Positions 17,558-25,927 of a DNA stretch of 64,000 nt are shown in pieces. The DNA comes from Anaerolineae bacterium UTCFX1. Its GTDB lineage: Bacteria > Chloroflexota > Anaerolineae > Anaerolineales > Villigracilaceae. Position 1 is the first letter of the stretch. Each line of letters begins with the position of its first letter. The notes under the pieces are model-generated. The model was not told the origin of the DNA. It saw only the letters and a program-made list of their open reading frames with translations, and searched no databases. The stretch is taken from the NCBI GenBank assembly GCA_002050275.1, contig MWTB01000002.1, positions 351,176 through 415,175 on the forward strand, written 5' to 3'. Position numbers and translations under genes: made by a program.

Positions 17558-19234
17558 TCACTGAATGAGCGAACGGACTTCGTCGAGAAAATCGTCGTTC
17601 AAGAAATCGCCTTTTTGCATTAATGCCTGAATCTGCCCTTGCAGACGGCTTTTTTCGCTGACGGTTAGTTCTTTTGCGGTAGCGACGATAATGGGAATAT
17701 TTGTAGTTTCTGGCTTGCTTCGCAGCGCGTCCAGCACGGCGAAGCCATCCACTTCGGGCATCATTAAGTCGAGAATGACAATATCGGGGTGTTCGCGGCT
17801 GACGAGTTCGATGGCTTCGTTTCCGTTCGACGCTTCGGTGATCTCAAAATCGCCCTGCGATTGGAGAATGCGCCGAATCAAACGGCGCGCGTCGGGGCTG
17901 TCGTCTACAATGGCGATGCGCGAAAAGCGGTTCGGAGTGACGTTGTTAAGCGCGGCAAGCAAGCCTTCTTCCGGCGTGTTTGATTGCGCCATAACGCTGG
18001 GGTAGTCTACGTCGCGCGTCCAATTTTCATCGAAGAGGAACTGTTCCGCTGGGAGCGTGTGCCCGGTACAATTAACAACGACCGTGTCTGTCGATTTGAT
18101 CGCGCCGGTGCGGACGAGTTTAAACAGCCCCGCGAAAGCGGCGGCGGCGGCGGGTTCGGCTGAGATGCCTTCCAGTTTGGCAAGTACGTGCATGGCGCGA
18201 AACGCATCGTCATCTGATACGCTTTCGAAGACGCCATTGGTTTCGATTACCTGCTTTCGTAACAACGTATAAGTTCTGCCCGGGTCGCCGGTGGCGAGCG
18301 TTTCGATGCGCGTGTTCGGAGAAAGCACGGGTTCGGCTTTTTCCATGCCTTTCTTCCAGCCGTCCACCATAGGCGCGCAACCTTCGGCTTGGATAGGCGC
18401 AAGAGCGGGGATGCGTTCGGTTATGCCCAATTGTTTTAGTTCGCGAAATCCTTTATACACGCCGACGGGTCCCATCCCTCCGCTGACGGCTTGAATGTAC
18501 CAATCTGGCGTTCGCCACTTGGGCGCGTTTGCGGCGGATCGCGGAGGAGCGCCTTCCATTATAGTGAGTTGCTCGGCGATCTCAAAGGCGATGGTTTTCA
18601 TCGCTTCGACGGCGGTAACGGTGCGCGCACCCATATCCTGATATAGTCCGCGTTGACGAGCGAATTCTGCGGCGACCTGTTTTGCTTGATCGTACGAACC
18701 GGTGATCTTTACAACTTGGCTGCCGTAGAGCGCGATCTCGCGCATTTTTACGCCGGGGACTAGGCTGGTGACAAATGCCCATAATTTAATTCCCGCTCGC
18801 GCGGCGTAGGCAGAGAGAGCGATAGCGACATTGCCCGTAGAAGCGGCGACCATCTCGGTGACGCCGCCTTCTTTGAGCGCGGCAATAGTAACTGCGGCTT
18901 GCCGGTCTTTAAAGGAAGAGGTTGGTCCTTGTCTTTCATCCTTAATATAGAGATTGGGAAGACCAAGCATATTTCCGAGGTTGGCGGCTTTGATGAGCGG
19001 CGTACCGCCCTCGCCCAAGTAGAGCGTCGGATTCGGCTCGTAAATGGGGAGTAACTCGCGATAACGCCATAAATTGAAAGGACGATTTTGTAATTCAGCG
19101 GGGAAACTTTGCGCTACGGCTTGAAGGTCGTACTCCGCTTCGCGCCACTGGCTGCCGCAGTTTGGGCATTGCATCGAACGCGGCATGAACGGCGCGGCGC
19201 GTCCGCAATCGAGACAACGTATTGTGAATAACAT
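17558..19234 (-). CDS. thrC: Threonine synthase fused to a C-terminal receiver domain
   Basis: Residues 1 to about 415 form a PLP-dependent threonine synthase, which converts O-phosphohomoserine to threonine: an N-terminal zinc-ribbon-like Cys set (Cys7, Cys10, Cys23, Cys26), GEGGTPLI, Lys109 in GPTSSFKDRQAAV as the PLP lysine, and ASTGNVAIALSAYAA. After a short linker, residues 436-558 are a complete CheY-like receiver: acidic pair Asp444/Asp445, phospho-acceptor Asp489 in VILDLMMPEVDG, switch Thr519 in IVATAKE, and Lys541 in LMQKGD. The stop and start codons leave no doubt that this is one frame. Threonine synthase is normally a stand-alone enzyme of about 350-500 residues. The gene follows the hybrid kinase by 35 bp, which makes that kinase the obvious candidate phosphodonor. 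Regulation of the enzyme by phosphorylation is inference. Confidence 0.9.
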   Translation of the reverse strand: MLFTIRCLDCGRAAPFMPRSMQCPNCGSQWREAEYDLQAVAQSFPAELQNRPFNLWRYRELLPIYEPNPTLYLGEGGTPLIKAANLGNMLGLPNLYIKDERQGPTSSFKDRQAAVTIAALKEGGVTEMVAASTGNVAIALSAYAARAGIKLWAFVTSLVPGVKMREIALYGSQVVKITGSYDQAKQVAAEFARQRGLYQDMGARTVTAVEAMKTIAFEIAEQLTIMEGAPPRSAANAPKWRTPDWYIQAVSGGMGPVGVYKGFRELKQLGITERIPALAPIQAEGCAPMVDGWKKGMEKAEPVLSPNTRIETLATGDPGRTYTLLRKQVIETNGVFESVSDDDAFRAMHVLAKLEGISAEPAAAAAFAGLFKLVRTGAIKSTDTVVVNCTGHTLPAEQFLFDENWTRDVDYPSVMAQSNTPEEGLLAALNNVTPNRFSRIAIVDDSPDARRLIRRILQSQGDFEITEASNGNEAIELVSREHPDIVILDLMMPEVDGFAVLDALRSKPETTNIPIIVATAKELTVSEKSRLQGQIQALMQKGDFLNDDFLDEVRSLIQ

Positions 19235-19269
19235 CCTGTGAAAAAACCTTTTGGCTTTGACTGCGGCGG

Positions 19270-22200
19270 TTAGCCTAGCGCGTCGAGCGCCTGCTCAATG
19301 CTGGAGATTAGCTCGTCTTCTTTGAGCGAGCCTTTTAATAGGAGACGTTTGCCGAACTCTTGTATCTGCTTCGATTGTTCCGGCGTCAAATCTGCGCCGC
19401 TGATCACTAGCGTGGGCAGGTTGCGCAGTTCGGGATCTTCGCGCATTTTCTCAAGCAGCGTGAACCCGTCCCATTCAGGCATAAAAAGATCGAGGATAAC
19501 GGCGTGAGGGCGCCGCGTTTGGAGCGCGTCCCAGCCTTGTCGCCCGTCTTCGGCGGTTTCGACCTCGTATGCTCCATCTGCGCTGAGAATTTTTTCAATT
19601 AGGCGGCGGTCTTCTGGGCTGTCGTCAACGACGAGAATATTTCGAATGGTTCCCTTTTTGTTTAGGCGTTTAACAGCCTGAACGAGATCTTCTTCCAGAA
19701 TGGGTTTGGTGAGATAATCCGCCGCGCCGAGATTAAAGCCTTTGTCGGCTTGCTCAAGGATCGAGCAGATGATGACTGGAATGTCGCGCGTGGCTGGGTC
19801 TGATTTAAGCTGCGATAATAACGTCCAACCGTCAACGTTGGGCATCATCAAGTCGAGGGTAATTGCGTACGGTTGGATAGCGGCGATGCGTTCCTTCGCG
19901 TCTTTCGCGTCTGTGATCGAGATGATGTAGTAGCCCTGCGGAGACAAATAGCGTTCGTACAGGCTGACGACTTTAGGATCGTCGTCTATCGAAAGGATGA
20001 CTTTGCGATCTTGCGGGATGTCGTCTAACGGTTGTTGGTAGGGCGGCAAGGTGAACCAAAATGTGGAGCCTTCGCCCGGTTCGCTGGTTACGCCAATTTG
20101 CCCGCCGTGCAGCTGAACGAGATTGGCGCAAATGGAGAGCCCTAATCCCGAACCGCCGCTCTTTCGCGTCGCCGAACCGTCTACTTGTGAGAATGCTTTA
20201 AAGAGTTTTTCCTGATCTTCAGGAGCGATGCCGGGTCCCGTGTCTGTTACGCGGACCAAAACTTCGAGCTTTCCATCTGACTTCTTCTGATTCACGGCTT
20301 CAACCTTGATCGCTCCCTCGTCGGTAAATTTCGCGGCATTCGAAAGCAGGTTGATGAGAATCTGGCGGACGCGCATTGTATCGCCGCGAATCGTAGAGAC
20401 ACCGTCTTGTATGTTTGAGACCAGTTGAATCGGTTTCTCTTTGACCAATCCTTTCGCCGTAGAGAGCACGCTTTGAATCATGTCGGCGAGATTGACTTCT
20501 TCAAAGTTCAATTCCATCTTGCCGGCTTCGATACGGGCGAGGTCAAGCACATCGTTAATCAGCCCAAGCAGATGCTGCCCCGAGTTGTAAATGGCGGTCA
20601 GGTCTTGCTGTTGCATCTCGGTTGTGGGACCGTCAATGCCTTTTAGAATGACGCGCGAGAATCCGATGATCGAGTTGAGCGGCGTGCGCAGTTCATGACT
20701 CATGTTGGCTAGGAATTGACTTTTAAGTTTATCCACTTCACGCAGGTCTTTGATGAGTTGTTGCGAGAGTTCGTACGAGCGGGCGTTGTCAATTGCCACC
20801 GCGACCTGATCGCTCAACAGTTGGAGGGTCGAAATATCTTCTTCGGCGAAGGCGTTGGGCTGATCGGAATGTAGATCGAGCGCGGCGATAATGCGCGAGC
20901 CGATGCGTAATGGAATGACAACCTCAGAGCGCGTATCAGGGAGCAGTGGGTGCGATTTGTACAAAGGCGCATCCGCCGCTTCTGCAATTCGTTGCGCTTC
21001 TCCGCTTTCCAGCGCCAGCCCCACGACGCTGTTTGCGTTGATGTCTATTGTGCGTTTGGAGGCGATCATTTGTTCGCCGGCGGCGCCGGTGGCGCCGCGT
21101 AGGGCGGCTTTAAAGCCGGTTTCTTCAACGCTATAAAGCGCGACGAAATATAAACCAAAGCCTTCTTTTACGCGTTGTACAGTTTGCGTAAAGATCTGAT
21201 TGAGATCGAGCGTGGAAGTGATCAACCTTCCGACTTCGGCGGATATGGCGAGATATTGATTGCGGCGTTGAAGGGCTTCTTCGGCGTTTTTACGATCGGT
21301 GATATCGCGCGCTACCCAGAAGACTTCGTTTTCATTCAATCGTGAAAGACTGGCGAGAAACCAGTAGTTTTGCCCATCCACCGGCAGTTGATACTCGATT
21401 TGCACCATGTCGTTCGATTCGAGGGCTTGTGAAATGGCTGCGCGGAACGGCTTAGCCGTCTCGGACGGCAGGATGTCGGTCATTTTCTTGCCGAGCATCT
21501 CCTGCGCCGGCAGAAAGAGACGCGAGGGATTGGTCGGCGCGATGCGGACGTAGCGCGTATCCCGATCCGTGACCATGACCACGTCGTGCATAGCGGCGAA
21601 TAGCGCCCGCAGATCGGTTTCCGATTTTGCCAACGCTTCTCTGGCAAGCAGACGTTCAATAGCGGCTGATGCATGTCCTGCGAGAATGGTCAGCGTGTTT
21701 TGGTGTTGCGGGGTGATGCGCGTTTCCGAATCGTACGACTGTATCGCAATTACGCCGCGTGTCGCCGCTTCGCTGCGTAAGGGGACCCCAAGCCAGTTTG
21801 TCCGGTCGGTCTCTCGGTCGGTCACTTCGCCAGAAGCGAGCAGTTCCGAGTAGATCTCAGGCGTGGTTCGCAGGGCTTTGCCTGTGCGAATTACATAGCC
21901 TGCCAAGCCCCTGCCTAATTTTTGCGAGGGCGCAGGCTGATTGCGTTCGTTCATATAATAAGGGAATGACAACTGATCGTTTTGAGGGTCGTATAAAGCG
22001 ATATAGAAATTCTGAGCGGGAACGAGCGCGCCGATCGCTTTATGGATGGATTCCGAAAGTTCTCTAATGCTGGATGCGGTGAATGCCGCATCTGAAATTT
22101 CTGTGCTGGCGGCTTGTATCAACTCGTTTGTTTTTCGCTCTGTAACGTCCTGCGCGGAGCCTACAAGTTTATACAGACGACCCTCATCGTCCATTTCGGC

Positions 22201-23406
22201 TTTATAGATCGCGCTGATCCAAGTCTTTTCCTCGCCGCGAGAGCGGAAGCGGATTTCTGAAGCGACTTCATCGCCTGCTCGAGTCATCTTGAGCGCTTTT
22301 TCGTACGCTTCTGCGGCGAGCCTAATGTCTGCAGAGTCGATGAAATTTTTGAGCACTTCGCGCGCTGAGTACTGAGACCGACCCTCTTGCTCAAGAGACG
22401 TGCCGAGAACGTTGAATAATTCTTCCGTAATTGTGAATGTTTGCGTGGCGACGTCCACCTCGAAATAGCCGATCCTGGCGATACGCAGCGCCCCGGAGAG
22501 AGTTTCCTGACTATCGGTGACTTCCTGGAATAGCCGCGCGTTCTCAACGGCGATAGCGGTTTGGCTGGCGAAAGAGGTGATTAGCCTGAGGTCGTGCTCG
22601 TTATATTTATGATAAGTCTCGAAGTCTTGAATGGCGATCACACCGACGACTTTATCGCCGGTGATCAATGGCACGCCCATGTACGAACGCGCATGCTCAC
22701 CGGCGGTAGTTTCGCCGCGGCTGTGCGCCCATGCCTCGCTTCCCTCGCCAATTAAGACGCTTTCGCGAGAACGTATAATGTACGACGTGATGCCCATGCC
22801 CATCGGCAAGCGACCGAGCGTGCGGTCTGTCTCCGATTCGGAGACATTGAGCAGGAATACAATTTCATCTTTTGGCCGGTCGTAAAAAGCGATGTAGAAA
22901 TTTCGCGTATCGAATAAACGCGAGATGCCTTCGTAGGTGACTTCTGCGATTTGCTGAAGATTTAATGTGGCGGCTAGCGCCTGCCCGACCTCGTTGAGAA
23001 CCGTTACCTCTTTGGCGCGCGCTTCGGTTTCCTGAAAGAGTCGCGCGTTCTCTAAGGCGAGCGAGAGTTGATCGGCTACCTGACGAACGAGCAATTCGTC
23101 GTCCGGTATCCAGACGACATTTGGCGTTTCGTCTAACGCTTGCAGAGTCGCCCAGTTGTTGGGGCTTACTTGGAAATCAACGGAAATTGAGTTCTCGGTT
23201 TTAGGAGCGCGTTGAAACAGTGCGGTCGGAATCGTCGGCGCAGGAGCGCTTGCCGATCGTGTTGGGGCTGGCGGCGGAGACGCAGCCTCGGCTCCTTCCG
23301 CCGGCTTAGAGCGCGACACCCGCTTTGCCTTGGAGGAAGATTCTTCCGGTGTAACATCTTTGAATAATTGATCAAGCCGTTTGTCGGCTGACTTCTTCTT
23401 TGGCAT
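19270..23406 (-). CDS. Hybrid histidine kinase, GAF/PAS sensor with two receiver domains
   Basis: A protein of about 1378 residues without membrane helices. In order: a disordered Ser/Ala/Pro/Lys-rich N-terminus (1-95), the last helix of a GAF-like unit (105-130), GAF (135-295), PAS with trailing PAC (305-425), GAF (430-590), PAS (600-710), GAF with the array signature LPDTRSEVVIPL (720-880), HisKA with His906 in ANMSHELRTPLNSIIGFS, HATPase_c (1010-1125; N-box NLLSNAAKF, G1 DTGPGI, G2 GGSGLGLSI), receiver 1 (1137-1250, Asp1187) and receiver 2 (1257-1378, Asp1308). Numbers count from the upstream TTG at 23412. The ATG at 23406, about 10 nt after AGGAG, is preferred. It is the only histidine kinase in the array and overlaps the ParA gene by 35 bp. 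Confidence 0.93.
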   Translation of the reverse strand: MPKKKSADKRLDQLFKDVTPEESSSKAKRVSRSKPAEGAEAASPPPAPTRSASAPAPTIPTALFQRAPKTENSISVDFQVSPNNWATLQALDETPNVVWIPDDELLVRQVADQLSLALENARLFQETEARAKEVTVLNEVGQALAATLNLQQIAEVTYEGISRLFDTRNFYIAFYDRPKDEIVFLLNVSESETDRTLGRLPMGMGITSYIIRSRESVLIGEGSEAWAHSRGETTAGEHARSYMGVPLITGDKVVGVIAIQDFETYHKYNEHDLRLITSFASQTAIAVENARLFQEVTDSQETLSGALRIARIGYFEVDVATQTFTITEELFNVLGTSLEQEGRSQYSAREVLKNFIDSADIRLAAEAYEKALKMTRAGDEVASEIRFRSRGEEKTWISAIYKAEMDDEGRLYKLVGSAQDVTERKTNELIQAASTEISDAAFTASSIRELSESIHKAIGALVPAQNFYIALYDPQNDQLSFPYYMNERNQPAPSQKLGRGLAGYVIRTGKALRTTPEIYSELLASGEVTDRETDRTNWLGVPLRSEAATRGVIAIQSYDSETRITPQHQNTLTILAGHASAAIERLLAREALAKSETDLRALFAAMHDVVMVTDRDTRYVRIAPTNPSRLFLPAQEMLGKKMTDILPSETAKPFRAAISQALESNDMVQIEYQLPVDGQNYWFLASLSRLNENEVFWVARDITDRKNAEEALQRRNQYLAISAEVGRLITSTLDLNQIFTQTVQRVKEGFGLYFVALYSVEETGFKAALRGATGAAGEQMIASKRTIDINANSVVGLALESGEAQRIAEAADAPLYKSHPLLPDTRSEVVIPLRIGSRIIAALDLHSDQPNAFAEEDISTLQLLSDQVAVAIDNARSYELSQQLIKDLREVDKLKSQFLANMSHELRTPLNSIIGFSRVILKGIDGPTTEMQQQDLTAIYNSGQHLLGLINDVLDLARIEAGKMELNFEEVNLADMIQSVLSTAKGLVKEKPIQLVSNIQDGVSTIRGDTMRVRQILINLLSNAAKFTDEGAIKVEAVNQKKSDGKLEVLVRVTDTGPGIAPEDQEKLFKAFSQVDGSATRKSGGSGLGLSICANLVQLHGGQIGVTSEPGEGSTFWFTLPPYQQPLDDIPQDRKVILSIDDDPKVVSLYERYLSPQGYYIISITDAKDAKERIAAIQPYAITLDLMMPNVDGWTLLSQLKSDPATRDIPVIICSILEQADKGFNLGAADYLTKPILEEDLVQAVKRLNKKGTIRNILVVDDSPEDRRLIEKILSADGAYEVETAEDGRQGWDALQTRRPHAVILDLFMPEWDGFTLLEKMREDPELRNLPTLVISGADLTPEQSKQIQEFGKRLLLKGSLKEDELISSIEQALDALG

Positions 23407-24157
23407 ACTCAATTAACTCCTGGGCGAGGACGCGATATTGCTGCGAGCCGCGGCTTGTGGGGCGATATTGCGTGATCGGCATCCCCGCGATGGGGCTTTC
23501 TCTAAGTTTTGTGTCTATTTCAATGACGCTGGTAAACACGCCTTGTCCGAACGTGGCTTGTAATTGTTCGAAGATGTTGCGATGCGTGCGATTCCTGCGG
23601 TCTAGCAAAGTCACTAGAATGCGATAGGCGAGATTCGGGTTGCTTTCTTGTCGAACGCGGCGGATTGACCCCATCATATTGCGCAGCGCGTATGCTGAGA
23701 AATATTCCGCTTGCGTGGGGATGACGAGCAAATCGGCGGTGGAGAGCGCGTTCAGGGTGATCGCGCCCAGCGCGGGGGGGCAATCGAGCAGGATGTAATC
23801 GTATTCCAATTTGCCGGCTTGAAGCGCTTGCCGCAACGTCTGTAAATAACGGCTTCGCATGGGGAGGTACTGCTCGGCGCTTTCGATGCGCGAGCTGGAC
23901 GAGATGAGATCGAGATTGGCGACGTCCGTTTTGCGAATCGCGGATTGGATCGGCGCGTTGTCTATGAGGATGTTCGCCGAAGTGACCTTTGATTCGCCAG
24001 CTTCCAGCCCAAGCGCAAGACTCAGATTCGCTTGCGGGTCGAGGTCAATCAACAAGACGCGATGCTTGAATTCCGCCAGCGCGGCTCCGAGCGAAAGCGT
24101 GGTGGTTGTTTTGGCGACGCCGCCCTTTTCGTTGGAAATGGCAATTGTGTAAGGCAT
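23372..24157 (-). CDS. ParA/Soj-family ATPase, orphan
   Basis: The 261-residue P-loop ATPase has the deviant Walker A NEKGGVAKTTTT (Lys11 and Lys16), switch I/Walker A' LLIDLDPQANLS, and Walker B ILLDCPPALG. ParA-family proteins form dynamic ATP-dependent dimers that position DNA or protein complexes. No ParB gene is adjacent, so this is not an ordinary par operon. The ATG at 24157, 4 nt after a GAGGG site, is chosen over the longer frame to 24220. It lies between a membrane GAF receptor gene (14 bp upstream) and the hybrid kinase gene, which it overlaps. By analogy with ParC-type proteins of chemotaxis clusters it could position the signalling complex; this is inference. Confidence 0.9.
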   Translation of the reverse strand: MPYTIAISNEKGGVAKTTTTLSLGAALAEFKHRVLLIDLDPQANLSLALGLEAGESKVTSANILIDNAPIQSAIRKTDVANLDLISSSSRIESAEQYLPMRSRYLQTLRQALQAGKLEYDYILLDCPPALGAITLNALSTADLLVIPTQAEYFSAYALRNMMGSIRRVRQESNPNLAYRILVTLLDRRNRTHRNIFEQLQATFGQGVFTSVIEIDTKLRESPIAGMPITQYRPTSRGSQQYRVLAQELIEYAKEEVSRQTA

Positions 24158-24170
24158 AATCCCTCGACTG

Positions 24171-25925
24171 TTATGTATCCTTCTTGCCGCCGTTGGCGGG
24201 AGGCGAGACGACTTGAACACGGCTGGCGCCGAGCGCGGACTTTAACTCTGCCAGCGCGGTTTGAATCATCGCCTGAGGATCGTTTACGCTTCGTATCTTT
24301 CCGGTGATCTCCGCCACAACTCGTTCACGCTCGGCGCGGCGGTTGGTCTCTTCGATCAATCGCGCGCTTTCGAGCGCGACCGCCAGCCTTTCAGAGACAG
24401 CCTGAATCATATTGATCTCATCTGCGCTCCATTGGTAACCCTTGTTGGGCGCTTTGACGTTCAGCACGCCAATGGTTTCGCCGCGCAGTTTGAGCGGCGC
24501 GCTTACGGCAGGTTCGACCCGTGGGTTATCGTCGTCAAGAATAAGCTCGCCGCGTTTTATGGCTTCGTTGATCGCATCTGTATTGAACGGCGCTTCGAGC
24601 GCTTCCCCGCCTTGTGTGGATTGATGATAGCCAATGCTCGCCGCTTTGCTTCGGAAAGTTCTCCATTCCTGCTGTAAATACTGGCTGTGAAGAGCCTGCG
24701 CTTCGGCGAGCGCTTGCTGAGCGTTCGTCAACAGCCGCGCATTTTCGATAGCGATAGCGATCTGGGCGCTGAGGACGCTGAGCGTATTGAGATTGTTTTC
24801 ATTGAATTCGCCCGCTTGTACGCTTTGAACGTCTAGCACGCCGATGGTTTCACCTTTGATGTTAAGCGGAAGAGCCATTTCGGAGCGGGTGGCGGGCAGA
24901 TCGGGATTGTCGAAGAAGGCGGCGTCCGCGCCTACGTCGAGAGCGATGCGGGCGATTCCCGTATGCGCGACGTTTCCTACGATGCCTTCGCCGAGTTTGA
25001 GACGATGCCCGCGCGCTAACATGTGCTGGCCGCCTTCGCTGTTGGCGGCTTGCAAGACAACATTTTGACGGGCGGCATCGAGCAGAAAGATGCCGATATG
25101 ATAGAAATTAAATTTCTCGCTTACGATGTGAACAATAAGCGGCAGAAGAATGTCGAGCCGCTGCTCGCTGGAAACGATACGCGAGATTTCGCTGATAGTC
25201 TGCAAGTCTTTGGCGCGGCGTTCGCTTTCGCTGCGTGCGGTAGAGAAATCTGCGGTGCGCTCCTGAATGCGAGACTCGAGAATTGCTTGCAGGTCTGCCA
25301 GTTCTTCATTTGTCGCCTGCAGTTTTTTGCGATTGGCTATGGATGTTTCCAGCGCTTGTTGCGTATTGCGAGATGTAAGATACATCCCGATGCCCGCCAG
25401 AGAAAGCACAAGCGAATATGCGATCCAGTCGCCAACTGGATTGCCGGCAGACGGTTGAAAGATGCTAGGTATCCATCCACGCGAACGCGCTACGGAGAGC
25501 GCGAAGGTGATGATTGCGACGAGCGTTGTTACGCGAAGGAATGCGCGTGTATTGACGAACATATTGGCGAAAACCAGGATAAGACCGATCGCCAGAAGCG
25601 ATACAGCGCTTCCTGAACCGCTTGTCGCGTAGGCGGAGAAGATTGACAGGCTGACGCTGAAGAGGAACAAATAAGAGGCGGCGGCAACGCGTCTACGCCG
25701 CAGTGTTAACAATGCGATGATGTTGAGCGCTGTTGTTGGCAGAAAGAACGCAAAGAATAACGGTGTTTCAGACGAGCTGGCGAAGAAAAAGAGAGGCGCT
25801 GTCGCTATTATTGTAAAGATAATGACGATTAGCAAAATAGCGTTAAGCAATCTAGCTGTGCGCGTTTTCTCCTGATCGTCTTCAAATACCGGCGCGGCAA
25901 ATAATTTGACGAAAAATGATCGCAT
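24171..25925 (-). CDS. Membrane-anchored two-GAF receptor without kinase (array member 9)
   Basis: The 584-residue protein starts with the array's N-terminal motif (APVFEDDQEKTRTARLLN), then five or six membrane helices (about 28-185), a coiled coil (190-235), GAF1 (240-385) with YHIGIFLLD, AANSEGG, RIALDVGADAAFFDN and LPATRSEMALPL, a linker containing QYLQQEWRTF, a second GAF-like unit (about 440-520), and a C-terminal segment RVVAEITGKI...LGASRVQV. No HisKA, HATPase, GGDEF, cyclase or methyl-accepting domain is present. It precedes ParA by 14 bp. The likely role is a sensory subunit whose output depends on a partner. Confidence 0.88.
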   Translation of the reverse strand: MRSFFVKLFAAPVFEDDQEKTRTARLLNAILLIVIIFTIIATAPLFFFASSSETPLFFAFFLPTTALNIIALLTLRRRRVAAASYLFLFSVSLSIFSAYATSGSGSAVSLLAIGLILVFANMFVNTRAFLRVTTLVAIITFALSVARSRGWIPSIFQPSAGNPVGDWIAYSLVLSLAGIGMYLTSRNTQQALETSIANRKKLQATNEELADLQAILESRIQERTADFSTARSESERRAKDLQTISEISRIVSSEQRLDILLPLIVHIVSEKFNFYHIGIFLLDAARQNVVLQAANSEGGQHMLARGHRLKLGEGIVGNVAHTGIARIALDVGADAAFFDNPDLPATRSEMALPLNIKGETIGVLDVQSVQAGEFNENNLNTLSVLSAQIAIAIENARLLTNAQQALAEAQALHSQYLQQEWRTFRSKAASIGYHQSTQGGEALEAPFNTDAINEAIKRGELILDDDNPRVEPAVSAPLKLRGETIGVLNVKAPNKGYQWSADEINMIQAVSERLAVALESARLIEETNRRAERERVVAEITGKIRSVNDPQAMIQTALAELKSALGASRVQVVSPPANGGKKDT

Positions 25926-25927
25926 CG

